64,000 bases of DNA. It comes from Salinisphaera sp. T31B1. Lineage in GTDB: Bacteria > Pseudomonadota > Gammaproteobacteria > Nevskiales > Salinisphaeraceae. This document shows positions 26,690 through 35,708 of this stretch, one piece after another (positions within the stretch are counted from its first letter, which is position 1; every line of letters begins with the position of its first letter). Below the pieces are notes generated by a model. The model worked only from the letters and a program-made list of their open reading frames with translations, did no database searches and was not told where the DNA came from. The DNA lies in the NCBI RefSeq assembly GCF_040361275.1, contig NZ_APNH01000002.1, forward strand, positions 62,001-126,000. Reading direction: 5' to 3'. Both the position numbers and the translations under genes were made by a program.

Positions 26690-28593
26690 GCGCCGCGGCG
26701 GGAGCCGCGCTCTTCGACGACGATGCGGCGCTTGCCGCCGCGCTGCCCGGCTACGCGGCGCGTCCCGGCCAGGCCGAGATGGCCCATGCCGTGGCTACGG
26801 CCATCGATGAAGGCGGCCGACTGGTGGTCGAAGCAGGTACGGGCACGGGCAAGACCCTGGCCTATCTGCTCCCGGCCATGGCGTCGCGGCGCAAGATCAT
26901 CGTGTCCACGGCAACGCGTTACCTGCAGAGCCAGCTCGATGACAAGGATGTCCCTTTGGCCCAGACCGTACTCGGCCGACGCATGCACGTCACGGTGCTC
27001 AAGGGGCGTGCCAACTATCTCTGTCTGCATCGGTTGAACCTCACAGAGGCCAGCGGCGACCTGTATCTGGCCGCCAAGATTCGGCGGGTGCGAGACTGGG
27101 CCGCACGTACCCGGACCGGTGATCTCGGCGAGTTCGGTGATCTGGGTGACGGCGATTCGCTGTGGCCGCGGATCACATCGACCACCGACAACTGTCTCGG
27201 CCAGGATTGTCCGTTGTTCGATCAGTGCTGGGTTGTCAACGCGCGCCGCGAGGCACAGGCCGCGGACGTGGTGATCGTCAACCATTATCTGCTGTTTGCC
27301 GATCTCACCCTGCGCGAGAGCGGTTTCGGCGAGGTGTTGCCGGGTGCCGATGCGATCGTGCTCGACGAGGCGCATCGCCTGCCCGATATAGCCGGGCGCT
27401 TCTTCGGCGAGGCGCTGTCGGCCCGTCAGCTCAAGGATCTGGTACGCGACGGGTTGAGCGAGCTCGATAGCCTCGGCGGTGATATGCCGGTGCTCAAGGC
27501 TCGCCTGCAGGATGTCGGTGAGGCCGAGCGCGACTTTGCAGATGCGCTCGGGCCCAACGCAGGCAGCCGCAGCTGGCAGGAGATCGCCACGCCAGCGCTC
27601 GACGCGGCCCAGCAGGCGCTGGCCGACGCACTGGATACGCTCAAGACCGGTCTGGAACCGGTAGCGTCACGCAGCGATCGGCTCAAGGCGCTGGCCCGCC
27701 GCTGTGACGAGCTTGTCGGCTGTCTGGCAACCGTTGCACGCGATGACGCCGAGCGAATCAACTGGCTTGAAAAGCGCGGCAATACCTGGATCTGGCACAG
27801 CACGCCGCTGGATGTCGCCAGCCCGTTCTCGCGAGCGATCGACGGCTATCCCGGCGCCTGGATCTTCACCTCCGCGACGCTGGCGGTGAACAACCGGCTG
27901 CGCTATTTCTGCGAGCGGCTCGGGCTGGTCGACGTGGTCGAAAAGGTGTTGCCGAGCCCTTTCGACTACGAGCACAACGCGCTGATGTATGCGCCCACGG
28001 CCATGCCCATGCCGGCCAGCACCGAGTTCGACGATGCCGTCGTCGCGCAGACCCTGGCTCTGGTCACCGCGGCCGGTGGCGGTGCATTCGTGCTGTGCAC
28101 CAGTTATCGCGCGGTCGCCTACTACGGCCAGGCGCTCGATGCGGCCGGGCTGGATGTGCTCACCCAGGGCAGCGCGCCCCGTGCCACGCTGCTGGCCGAT
28201 TTCCGGGCCGACGACCATGCGGTACTGGTGGCCACCAGCAGTTTCTGGGAGGGGGTGGATGTCCGCGGTCAGGCGCTGAGACTCGTCATTATCGATCGCC
28301 TGCCGTTTGCCTCTCCAGCCGACCCGGTGCTGGCGGCACGCTTCACCGCGATGAAAGAAGCCGGCCAGAATCCGTTCATGGACTACCAGCTGCCCCAGGC
28401 GGTGATCACGCTCAAGCAGGGCGTGGGCCGCCTGATTCGGGATGCGGCCGATCGTGGCCTGCTGGCGATCTGTGATCCACGCTTGTTTACCGCACGCTAT
28501 GGCGGGGCCATCCGTGCCAGTCTGCCGCCGATGCCGATCACGCGCGACCAGGCAGTGGCCTGCGAGTTTCTGGGCGCGCTGCAGCCGGCATGA
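26686..28593 (+). CDS. yoaA: ATP-dependent DNA helicase, YoaA/DinG family
   Basis: This 635-residue XPD-like superfamily 2 helicase shows Walker A EAGTGTGKT (about residue 53), the DEAH box LDEAHRLPD (about 227) and motif VI QGVGRLIRD (about 577). The iron-sulfur cluster Cys set is in NYLCLHR (about 114) and NCLGQDCPLFDQC (about 169-181). That cluster and the size match YoaA, which helps replication recover from damage. ATG 26686 overlaps the lipoprotein stop by 4 bases. tsaB follows after 7 bases, a neighbourhood also seen in E. coli (yoaA-tsaB). Confidence 0.93.
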   Translation: MSAAAGAALFDDDAALAAALPGYAARPGQAEMAHAVATAIDEGGRLVVEAGTGTGKTLAYLLPAMASRRKIIVSTATRYLQSQLDDKDVPLAQTVLGRRMHVTVLKGRANYLCLHRLNLTEASGDLYLAAKIRRVRDWAARTRTGDLGEFGDLGDGDSLWPRITSTTDNCLGQDCPLFDQCWVVNARREAQAADVVIVNHYLLFADLTLRESGFGEVLPGADAIVLDEAHRLPDIAGRFFGEALSARQLKDLVRDGLSELDSLGGDMPVLKARLQDVGEAERDFADALGPNAGSRSWQEIATPALDAAQQALADALDTLKTGLEPVASRSDRLKALARRCDELVGCLATVARDDAERINWLEKRGNTWIWHSTPLDVASPFSRAIDGYPGAWIFTSATLAVNNRLRYFCERLGLVDVVEKVLPSPFDYEHNALMYAPTAMPMPASTEFDDAVVAQTLALVTAAGGGAFVLCTSYRAVAYYGQALDAAGLDVLTQGSAPRATLLADFRADDHAVLVATSSFWEGVDVRGQALRLVIIDRLPFASPADPVLAARFTAMKEAGQNPFMDYQLPQAVITLKQGVGRLIRDAADRGLLAICDPRLFTARYGGAIRASLPPMPITRDQAVACEFLGALQPA

Positions 28594-28600
28594 GCCGCCC

Positions 28601-29302
28601 GTGAGAATACTGGCACTGGACGCCTCGACCGAAGCGTTGTCGGTTGCGCTGCTCGACGCCGAGCGCGATGTCGCGCGCGAACATTTCGAGATTGCACCAC
28701 GCGCGCACGCCAGCCGGCTGTTGCCCGAAGCGCAGCGATTGCTGGCCGAGGCCGGCTGGACGCTGGGAATGCTCGACGGCCTGGCGTTCGGTCGCGGCCC
28801 GGGCGCGTTCACCGGGCTTCGAATCGCGGCCGGGCTGATCCAGGGCCTGGCCAGCGGACTCGAGCGGCCGGTGGCGCCGGTCTCCACCCTGGCGGCGCTG
28901 GCGGCACGCTGCCTGGGCCAAGCACGGGTCGAGCGGGTCCGGGTGGTACAGGATGCCCGTATGGGCGAAGTGTATACGGCCGATTTCGCGCGCGGCACAC
29001 CGCCCGTATTGCTCGGCGCCGAACGCGTCGTCGCCCCGGCGGCTATCGATCTCATCGACGATGATAACGGCTGGGCGGCCGCCGGTAACGGTTGGGCTCT
29101 GGTGGCCGACGCGGGTGACGGACGAAGCGTGTCGGTGGCCGAGCCCTGGCCACACGCACTGGATATCGCCCGCCTGGGCGCCGAGTTGCTGGGCGCCGGC
29201 CAGGGCGTGTCGGCCGTACAGGCATTGCCCGTCTACGTTCGCGACGATGTCGCCCGCAAACCGACACCACGTTCAGACTTTGCCCAACCCGAGGACAGAT
29301 GA
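28601..29302 (+). CDS. tsaB: tRNA t6A synthesis protein TsaB
   Basis: This 233-residue ASKHA-fold protein is a partner of TsaD in making N6-threonylcarbamoyladenosine at tRNA position 37. It starts [16 protein letters not shown] and carries [14 protein letters not shown] (about residues 63-76), the family hallmark. The GTG at 28601 gives the canonical N-terminus; longer versions starting at 28442 run through the helicase gene and are rejected. It lies between yoaA and the gamma-carbonic-anhydrase-like gene with a 4-base overlap at its end. Confidence 0.94.
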   Translation: MRILALDASTEALSVALLDAERDVAREHFEIAPRAHASRLLPEAQRLLAEAGWTLGMLDGLAFGRGPGAFTGLRIAAGLIQGLASGLERPVAPVSTLAALAARCLGQARVERVRVVQDARMGEVYTADFARGTPPVLLGAERVVAPAAIDLIDDDNGWAAAGNGWALVADAGDGRSVSVAEPWPHALDIARLGAELLGAGQGVSAVQALPVYVRDDVARKPTPRSDFAQPEDR

Positions 29303-29826
29303 TGCTCTATCGACTCGACGACACGCAGCCGATCACGCCGGACAACGGGGCCTGTTTCGTGGCCGACAATGCCACGGTGATCGGTCGGGTGACGCTGGCC
29401 GAAGATGCCAGCATCTGGTTCAACGCCGTGTTGCGAGGAGACAACGACGATATCGTCATCGGTCGCGGCAGCAATATCCAGGATGGCAGCGTCCTGCACA
29501 CCGATCCCGGTTTTCGCCTGACGGTGGGCGAGGGCGTGACGGTGGGTCACCAGGCCATGCTTCACGGCTGTACGATCGGCGACAATACGCTGATCGGGAT
29601 CAAGGCCGTAATCCTTAACGGCGCGACGATCGGCCGCAACTGCCTCATCGGCGCCGGCGCGCTGATTCCCCAAGGCAAGACCATTCCGGACAACAGCATG
29701 GTGATCGGCGCCCCGGGTCGGGTCAAACGGACGCTGGAGGACGACGAGATCGAAGGCCTTCGGCGCTCGGCGCAGCGCTACGTGGCCAATTACAAGCGGT
29801 TCTCAGGCGGGCTCAAAGCGCTGTAA
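29299..29826 (+). CDS. Gamma-carbonic-anhydrase family protein, YrdA-like
   Basis: This 175-residue left-handed beta-helix protein has repeated hexapeptides (for example [15 protein letters not shown] and [15 protein letters not shown]). The three His metal ligands of the gamma-class fold are present in DGSVLHTD (about residue 72) and [10 protein letters not shown] (His about 89 and 94). Relatives (YrdA, PaaY) bind zinc; activity as carbonic anhydrase or thioesterase varies. The start at 29299 is the first of two adjacent ATGs and overlaps the tsaB stop. It is intact, in contrast to the decayed beta-class enzyme at 48.2-48.8 kb. Confidence 0.93.
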   Translation: MMLYRLDDTQPITPDNGACFVADNATVIGRVTLAEDASIWFNAVLRGDNDDIVIGRGSNIQDGSVLHTDPGFRLTVGEGVTVGHQAMLHGCTIGDNTLIGIKAVILNGATIGRNCLIGAGALIPQGKTIPDNSMVIGAPGRVKRTLEDDEIEGLRRSAQRYVANYKRFSGGLKAL

Positions 29827-29841
29827 CCGGCGCTGCCGGGC

Positions 29842-30594
29842 TCAGCCGCCTGTGAGATAAATATCGAACCGCACCGCTTTGGCCCGCACCTGTCGGTCGG
29901 GTAAGGCGAGCGGCTGGGCACGCGCATGCTGTTTGACCACGACTTGGCGGCCCGCGCGTGAACACGCGGCGGCCAGCAGGCGATCGGCATCGATATCGAT
30001 ACCCACGAGCGCGTTCAGCCACGCCAGCGCTTTCTGCGGAGCGGCCTTGCGACGGGGTGCGGCAAACATCGGGTCGATATAGATCACGTCGAAGGCCGGG
30101 GCGGCAGGCCGGGCCTCGAGCCACCGGATGGCATCGGCATGAACCAGTGTCTGCCAGTTGGCTAGCCATTGCGGACCGCCCGGCTCGGCCCGTGCCCGCG
30201 TCAACGCATCGTCGAGCAGGGCATGCAGCACCGGGTGGCGTTCGAGCGCGGTCACGCGCGCGCCCAGGGCGGCTAGCGTGGCGCTGTCGCGGCCCAGCCC
30301 GCAGGTGGTATCCAGCAGCCGGGGCTCGCGGTGACGACGCAGGCCGATGGCCTGGGCCAGCGGCGAGCGTCGGCCCGAGGCGATCCGGCGCGCGATCTCG
30401 GCGTCACCGAGGTCCAGCCGCAGTCCACGGCCGTGGTCGCGGGCCGCCGCGTTGCGAAGCGTCAGCCCATGTGTGTCGTCGACCAGATAAAACCCGGTAT
30501 CCGGCGCGAGGCGCCGACAGGGCCAGCCCAGCGCGGTCCAGTAGGCCCGGCGGTCGTCGGCACAGATCACCGGGCATTCCCCGGGCCCTGTCAT
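29842..30594 (-). CDS. rsmJ: 16S rRNA (guanine1516-N2)-methyltransferase
   Basis: RsmJ methylates G1516 of 16S rRNA in the small subunit. The 250-residue protein shows the SAM site LLDTTCGLGRDSATLAALGA (about residues 93-112) and a catalytic DPMF in VIYIDPMFAAPRRKAA (about 173), the family form of the N/D-PP-Y motif. C-terminal residues VVVKQHARA also fit. The ATG overlaps the stop of the SCP2 gene by 4 bases, so both are probably cotranscribed. It converges with the tsaB group. Confidence 0.93.
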   Translation of the reverse strand: MTGPGECPVICADDRRAYWTALGWPCRRLAPDTGFYLVDDTHGLTLRNAAARDHGRGLRLDLGDAEIARRIASGRRSPLAQAIGLRRHREPRLLDTTCGLGRDSATLAALGARVTALERHPVLHALLDDALTRARAEPGGPQWLANWQTLVHADAIRWLEARPAAPAFDVIYIDPMFAAPRRKAAPQKALAWLNALVGIDIDADRLLAAACSRAGRQVVVKQHARAQPLALPDRQVRAKAVRFDIYLTGG

Positions 30595-30911
30595 GCCAGC
30601 CGGCGGCGATCGAATATCTGTTGGAGTTTCTGTGCGAGCATCATGTTGCCTTCGACACGCAGTTTGCCGGTCAGGAATGCGGTGATGCCGCGCATGCGCC
30701 CGGTCATCAGGCGGACCAGGTGCTCGCCCTTTATACGCAGCGTGACGTCCGGGTCGGTGGCAATGCCGGTATGAACACGACAGCTGCCACGGTCGACCAC
30801 GACATACATGGGCTCTTCGATGAGGTACTGAACGGTCATGGACAGATCGCCCGCAGCGTCGGGGTCGAATGCTTCGGGCATGCGCTGGATCAGTTCGGTC
30901 GCACGGCTCAT
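30591..30911 (-). CDS. SCP2 sterol-binding domain protein
   Basis: This 106-residue protein is a single SCP2 lipid-binding domain, with the family pattern of a DVTLRIKGEHLVRLMTG helix-strand segment and a GKLRVEGNMMLAQKLQQIF terminal helix. Such small stand-alone domains bind fatty acyl or isoprenoid lipids; some act in ubiquinone or acyl-CoA handling. It overlaps rsmJ, giving a two-gene minus-strand unit. The partner and ligand are unknown. Confidence 0.85.
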   Translation of the reverse strand: MSRATELIQRMPEAFDPDAAGDLSMTVQYLIEEPMYVVVDRGSCRVHTGIATDPDVTLRIKGEHLVRLMTGRMRGITAFLTGKLRVEGNMMLAQKLQQIFDRRRLA

Positions 30912-31060
30912 GGACTATCGGGATGGCTCGTTCGGATGGCGCGCATGATGCGACACGGCGCGCGTCATGGCCAGTAGGAGAGCCGGGGGCTACGGGTTAG
31001 CTACCACCCGATGTGGCCGCTATAGTGTGGACATTCCCGATAGCGAATAGACACCGGATC

Positions 31061-32011
31061 ATGGCTGACAGCACTCACCGACAGATAAAGGACAGCGCAC
31101 TGGATGCGCTGCGCGCCCGTACCACCGTCGTGGCCGACAGCGGAGAGTTCGAGACGATCCGGGCCTATCGTCCGACCGATGCCACGACCAACCCGAGTCT
31201 GGTGCTCGCCGCTGCGCGCCAGGACAGCTATCGCATGCTGGTCGATGAAGCGCTGGCCGGCACGCCGGGGCACAATCTCACGCCCGCCGAACGGTTGATG
31301 ACGCTGTTCGGGCGGGAACTCACGGGCGTGGTGCCCCGCTACGTATCTACGGAGGTGGATGCGCGACTGTCCTTCGATACGAGCGCGACGATCGCCAAAG
31401 CTCGCGCCCTGCTGGCCGATTACGACGCACTCGGTGTGGCGCGCGATCGGATTCTGATCAAGATCGCGAGCACCTGGGAGGGTATTCGCGCCGCCAGCGT
31501 GCTGGAAGCCGAAGGCGTGGCCTGCAACATGACGCTGATTTTCTCTCTGGCACAGGCACAGGCGTGTTTCGACGTGGGCGCTACGTTGATCTCGCCGTTC
31601 GTCGGGCGGATCACCGACTGGTACAAGGCTGCGGACGGCGTCGATCATTATCCGGCGTCAGAGGATCCGGGCGTCAAGAGCGTGGCGCGTATCAATGCCT
31701 ACGCCAAGACCCACGGCTACCCGACTCAGGTCATGGCGGCGAGCTTCCGCAACTGCGATCAGATTCTCGCGCTGGCCGGTGCGGATCTGATGACGATCTC
31801 ACCGGCATTGCTCGCAGAACTCGACTCGATGCCGGCGGCCGACATGCCGGGACTGGACGTATCGGCCAGCCGGGATCCGCGTGTCGCACTGGATCGGGCG
31901 GGATTTGCATGGGCGATGAACGACGATGCCATGGCCACGGAAAAGCTAGCCGAGGGCATTCGCAAGTTCGCGGCCGATCAGCGCACCCTCGAAGGCGAGC
32001 TCGGCGTCTAG
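31061..32011 (+). CDS. tal: Transaldolase
   Basis: This 316-residue class I aldolase moves a dihydroxyacetone unit in the non-oxidative pentose phosphate pathway. The Schiff-base Lys is in ILIKIASTWEGI at about residue 132. Asp in TDATTNPSLV and Glu in STEVDARLSF complete the active site. Length and motifs match the TalB subfamily. ATG 31061 is preferred to 31013, which lies in the promoter-like leader. It is a single-gene unit: upstream genes run the other way, and the next gene downstream is on the minus strand. Confidence 0.95.
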   Translation: MADSTHRQIKDSALDALRARTTVVADSGEFETIRAYRPTDATTNPSLVLAAARQDSYRMLVDEALAGTPGHNLTPAERLMTLFGRELTGVVPRYVSTEVDARLSFDTSATIAKARALLADYDALGVARDRILIKIASTWEGIRAASVLEAEGVACNMTLIFSLAQAQACFDVGATLISPFVGRITDWYKAADGVDHYPASEDPGVKSVARINAYAKTHGYPTQVMAASFRNCDQILALAGADLMTISPALLAELDSMPAADMPGLDVSASRDPRVALDRAGFAWAMNDDAMATEKLAEGIRKFAADQRTLEGELGV

Positions 32012-32026
32012 GCGCTGACGCGCGCT

Positions 32027-32287
32027 TCAGCCGTCCAGATAATCGAGGATGGCGCTGTAACCGCCTTCGGTCAGGAGGATCGCGTTGACCGTGGTCTCGT
32101 AGATCCGCCCGGCCTTGCGGAGGGATTCGATCTCGCGGGCGTCCTGACTTGCGCTCAGGTAATAGTAGTCGCGGCCTTCGTCGAAGCTGTCCTTGAGCTG
32201 TTTGAACGCCAGAAAGGCTGTTCCCTTGCTGTCGCCACGGGCCTGATCGATCTCCCGAAGGCTCCAGGTCTTTTCGCTCTTGGCCAT
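32027..32287 (-). CDS. Small hypothetical protein, possible DNA-binding domain
   Basis: An 86-residue charged protein that starts at ATG 32287. It reads as helix-helix-strand: SLREIDQARGDSKGTAFLAFKQL, then DEGRDYYYLSA, then a helix and a Val-rich strand ending GGYSAILDYLDG. The order recalls small phage-type regulators of the KilA-N/ORF6N sort, but I cannot assign a family. It converges with transaldolase (15 bases apart) and stands alone. Codon use looks like its neighbours. A DNA-binding role is only a suggestion. Confidence 0.6.
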   Translation of the reverse strand: MAKSEKTWSLREIDQARGDSKGTAFLAFKQLKDSFDEGRDYYYLSASQDAREIESLRKAGRIYETTVNAILLTEGGYSAILDYLDG

Positions 32288-32441
32288 GCGCTTCTCGCGG
32301 TGGAAATTGGCGCCAAGCTAGCAGGCGCTTCATACGCGGTCAACGCGCTGTGACGGGCGGCAGCGGGCTCTCGCGCACGTGGGCTTGCGTAATTCGTGTG
32401 TCGACCCAAGACTGGAGGTCAGTCCATCGTCGAGTCACCGT

Positions 32442-32789
32442 ATGAAAGTCAATGAACTGGTTGCTCAGTGGCAGGCTAATGCCGGCGAGCAGCGTACCGA
32501 TGCCACCTATGAAATCCGTCTTCCCCTGTTCGATGCCGCCAAGGTCGCCGCGCTGTGCGACCTGTTTCCGGGCCTGACACAGGAACGCATTCTCACCGAT
32601 CTGCTGGCCGCGGCCCTGGACGAGCTGGCGAGCTCGTTCAGCTACGAACCGGGCGATCAGGTCGCCGCCTACGACGAGCAGGGCGATCCCATGTATGCCG
32701 ACGCCGGCCTGACGCCGCGGTTCCAGGCGCTGGCCAAGGCCTATGCCGAAGAGTTGCAGGCGCGCGGCAACGGGACACCCCGCGGTTGA
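32442..32789 (+). CDS. Conserved small protein of the type 1 pilus tip component-like family
   Basis: This 115-residue soluble protein resembles a Pseudomonas family that starts MKVNELV-x-QW and is often labelled type 1 pili tip component or pilin accessory without experimental backing. The middle contains LTQERILTDLLAAALDELASSFSY, and the tail GDPMYADAGLTPRFQALAKAY is strongly conserved in that family. ATG 32442 is preferred to 32379, because the first 21 residues of the longer form are unlike the family. No signal peptide is visible, so a pilus role is doubtful. The Nudix gene overlaps its stop by 4 bases. Confidence 0.75.
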   Translation: MKVNELVAQWQANAGEQRTDATYEIRLPLFDAAKVAALCDLFPGLTQERILTDLLAAALDELASSFSYEPGDQVAAYDEQGDPMYADAGLTPRFQALAKAYAEELQARGNGTPRG

Positions 32790-33454
32790 CCCAGCCTCAC
32801 GAACGCGGATCGGCTGCCGAGTGGCGGCATCGTCTGACCGCCGCGCTGGCCGAACCGCTGGACGAGCGTGAAGCCGCGCCCGGCGAGACGCGCGGGGTAT
32901 CGATCGACGAGGCCACCGCCCGGCGAGCGGGTGTCCTCATCCCCGTGGTCGGGGCGGCGCGGCCGTATATCTATTTCACCCAGCGCAGCCATGCGTTGCG
33001 CCATCACCCCGGCCAGATCAGCTTCCCGGGCGGCAGTATGGAAGCCTACGATCGCAACGCGGAGGCTGCGGCGCTCCGAGAGGCGCACGAAGAGATCGGG
33101 CTGGACCCCAGCCATGTCGAAATACTGGGCGAGTTGCCCGAGTATCGGACGATCACCGGTTTCGTGATCAGCCCATTCGTCGGCTGGGTGGCGCCCGCGG
33201 CGCGGGTGGCTCCCGATCGTGTCGAAGTGACCCGGATCTTCGGCGTGCCACTGGCGCATGCGCTGGATCATCGACACTTCCGGCGTCAAACGCGCGAGCG
33301 CGACGGTCAGGTTCACCAGATCTACTCGATCGACTACGACGACGACCATATCTGGGGCGCGACGGCGGGCATCCTCTACGGACTGCTGCAACGGCTCAGC
33401 CATGTCGAGGCCCGAGAGGTGGAGCGGCCGCGGGCACGCCAGCCGGGCCGCTGA
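32786..33454 (+). CDS. Nudix hydrolase, CoA pyrophosphatase type
   Basis: This 222-residue protein carries a complete Nudix box: GGSMEAYDRNAEAAALREAHEEIGL near residues 81-105, with G-x5-E-x7-REAHEE-x-G. The preceding HHPGQISFPGG segment is typical of the YeaB/NudL branch, which cleaves coenzyme A. The start is probably TTG 32786, whose last bases overlap the stop of the preceding gene; longer in-frame starts run through that gene. Cytoplasmic. Confidence 0.85.
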   Translation: MTQPHERGSAAEWRHRLTAALAEPLDEREAAPGETRGVSIDEATARRAGVLIPVVGAARPYIYFTQRSHALRHHPGQISFPGGSMEAYDRNAEAAALREAHEEIGLDPSHVEILGELPEYRTITGFVISPFVGWVAPAARVAPDRVEVTRIFGVPLAHALDHRHFRRQTRERDGQVHQIYSIDYDDDHIWGATAGILYGLLQRLSHVEAREVERPRARQPGR

Positions 33455-33470
33455 AGCGCCCGCCGTGGGT

Positions 33471-34280
33471 TCAGCGCTCGTCGGAGGGCGTGCCGGCCCG
33501 GGGGGCGGCCGGTGCGCCAGCGCTCTTGAGCTTGTCGCGCATGTCCATGAGGGGTTCGATCAGGTCCATCGGCAGCGGGAATACGATCGTCGAACTCTTG
33601 TCGCCTGCGATATCGACCAGCGTCTGCAGATAGCGTAGCTGCAGCGCCTGCGGCTCGCGGGCGAGCTGTTCGGCCGCCCCGCGCAGGTTCTCGGCGGCCT
33701 GCATCTCGCCTTCGGCGTTGATCACCTTGGCTCGGCGTGCCCGTTCGGCCTCGGCCTGACGCGCGATCGCCCGCGTCATGCTTTCGTCCAGATCGACCTG
33801 CTTGATCTCAACGTTGGCAACCTTCAGCCCCCAGGCGTCGGTGTGCCGATCGAGAATCTGCTGAATATCGGCGTTGAGTTTCTCACGCTCGGCGAGCATG
33901 TCGTCGAGCTCGTGTTTGCCGAGTGTGCTGCGCAGCGTGGTCTGGGCGAGCTGACTGACCGCGTCATAGAAGTGCTCGACCTCGATGATGGCCTTGTCGG
34001 CATCGATGACGCGAAAATAGACCACCGCGTTCACACGAACCGAGACGTTGTCGCGCGAGATGACATCCTGGGGTGGCACGTCCAGCACCACGGTACGCAT
34101 GTCCACCTTGATCATCTTCTGGATGAACGGGATGACGAGAAACAAGCCGGGGCCCTTGACCCCGGTCATGCGACCGAGCGTGAACATCACCCCACGTTCG
34201 TACTCCGGCAGTATCTTGATCGAGCTGAACACGAACACCGCAAGCAGCACGATCAATGCGAAACCGAAATTGAGGATCAT
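33471..34280 (-). CDS. SPFH/band 7 membrane protein (slipin)
   Basis: This 269-residue protein has one N-terminal membrane helix (about residues 3-20), the SPFH domain beginning [16 protein letters not shown], and an Ala/Glu/Arg-rich coiled coil (about 170-215). Its motifs [24 protein letters not shown] are typical of the slipin/stomatin group. Such proteins form membrane scaffolds. It lies downstream of an NfeD-family protease gene on the same strand (42 bases), the usual stomatin-NfeD pairing, in which the protease acts on the stomatin-like partner. Confidence 0.93.
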   Translation of the reverse strand: MILNFGFALIVLLAVFVFSSIKILPEYERGVMFTLGRMTGVKGPGLFLVIPFIQKMIKVDMRTVVLDVPPQDVISRDNVSVRVNAVVYFRVIDADKAIIEVEHFYDAVSQLAQTTLRSTLGKHELDDMLAEREKLNADIQQILDRHTDAWGLKVANVEIKQVDLDESMTRAIARQAEAERARRAKVINAEGEMQAAENLRGAAEQLAREPQALQLRYLQTLVDIAGDKSSTIVFPLPMDLIEPLMDMRDKLKSAGAPAAPRAGTPSDER

Positions 34281-34322
34281 GAGAATCTCCTGACATAGGG
34301 AACGTGGGGGCGCGGTGAGCCG

Positions 34323-35699
34323 TTAATGTCGATACGCCGTGCCGGGCTGCCGGTCGGCCGGGCGCACGGTGACCTGCAGCCCGTCGACCGCGACGACGAT
34401 GAGCTTGTCCTCGCGACGGACCGGACGGTCGCAGTCAGCCAGCCAGGATTCGCCCTGAAGCAAGACCCGGCCTTCGCCGTCGAAATCCTCGAGGGCGACG
34501 CATCGTTGGCCGACTAGGCCTTCGCGGCCGGTCCATACGCGCTGCCGACGCGAGCGCAGGAACATATACAGGATACCCACCAGCAACAGGGCCGCAGCCA
34601 CGGCAATGCCGCCGATCAGCCCGAGCGGAATATCGAAACCGGGAATACTGCTGTCCATGAGCATGACCGAACCGAAGACGAAGGCGGCCACTCCGCCCAG
34701 TCCGAGGATACCGAAGCTCGGCGCAAACAGCTCGGCGATCATCAGTGCGATGCCTAGTATGAGCAGCCCCAGGCCGGCCATGTTGACCGGCAGCAGCTGA
34801 AATGCGAACAGTGCGGTCAGCAGACTGATTCCGCCGATCACGCCCGGCACGGTCGCGCCCGGGTTGAGTCCTTCGAGGATGAGTCCGTAGATCCCGACCA
34901 TGAACAATAGATAGGCGACGGTCGGGTGGGTGATCACCTGCAGCAGTCGCGTACGCCAATCGGGGAGGCGGGGCGTGATCCGGGCCGCGCCGAGATCCAG
35001 CGTATGGACACCGCTGACGGTTTCGATCCGCTGGCCGTTCAGTCGCTGCAACAGGGCGGCGGGATCGGCCACGATGGCATCGATGACGCCCGCCTCCAGC
35101 GCTTGGCGCGCGCCTAGGCTGACCCCTTCACGCACGGCCCGTTCTGCCCAGTCGACGTTGCGCCCCCGCTGCTCGGCCAGCCCGCGGATATAGGCCACCG
35201 AATCGTTGATCACCTTGCGACGCATCGATGTGGCGTTGTCGGGCGCATCGTCAGCCGATTCGGAGGACGTTTTTCCCGCCGGGCGGTCGCCGGCCAAGCT
35301 CACCGGCGTCGCCGCGCCGAGGTTCGTCGTCGGCGCCATGGCTGCGAAATGGGTCGCATACAGGATATAGGTTCCGGCGCTGGCCGCGCGAGCGCCGGCC
35401 GGCCCGACGAAACCGGCGACCGGCACCGGTGACGCAAGCACGGCCTGGACGATATCGCGCATGGCACCGTCCAGGCCGCCGGGCGTGTCCAATCGCAGAA
35501 TCACGAGCGGCGCGTTATCCGAGGCGGCCTGATCGAGTGCCCTCACCACGTAATCGCTCGTTGCCGGGCCGATGGGGCCGGTGATCTCGATCTGCGGCAC
35601 GGTCGTCGGCGTCCGGGCCAAGCCCGTGCCGACGATCAGTAGCGCGATGGCCAGCCAGAACCGACCGAGCCGGGCCCGTATCGTCGGACAGACGTTCAT
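34323..35699 (-). CDS. NfeD-family membrane-bound serine protease
   Basis: This 458-residue protein has a signal helix and a ClpP-like protease domain with the catalytic Ser in AASAGTYILY (about 110). The Lys is in RKVINDSVAYIRGLAEQRGRN (about 163). Five or so membrane helices (about 265-390) and a C-terminal OB-fold NfeD domain (about 400-450) follow. The long form resembles PH1510-type proteases that cut stomatin. ATG 35699 is used; a GTG two codons upstream at 35705 is possible. It lies 9 bases downstream of the parA-like gene and 42 bases upstream of the slipin gene, so all three may form one unit. Confidence 0.92.
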   Translation of the reverse strand: MNVCPTIRARLGRFWLAIALLIVGTGLARTPTTVPQIEITGPIGPATSDYVVRALDQAASDNAPLVILRLDTPGGLDGAMRDIVQAVLASPVPVAGFVGPAGARAASAGTYILYATHFAAMAPTTNLGAATPVSLAGDRPAGKTSSESADDAPDNATSMRRKVINDSVAYIRGLAEQRGRNVDWAERAVREGVSLGARQALEAGVIDAIVADPAALLQRLNGQRIETVSGVHTLDLGAARITPRLPDWRTRLLQVITHPTVAYLLFMVGIYGLILEGLNPGATVPGVIGGISLLTALFAFQLLPVNMAGLGLLILGIALMIAELFAPSFGILGLGGVAAFVFGSVMLMDSSIPGFDIPLGLIGGIAVAAALLLVGILYMFLRSRRQRVWTGREGLVGQRCVALEDFDGEGRVLLQGESWLADCDRPVRREDKLIVVAVDGLQVTVRPADRQPGTAYRH

Positions 35700-35708
35700 G
35701 GCCACGCG

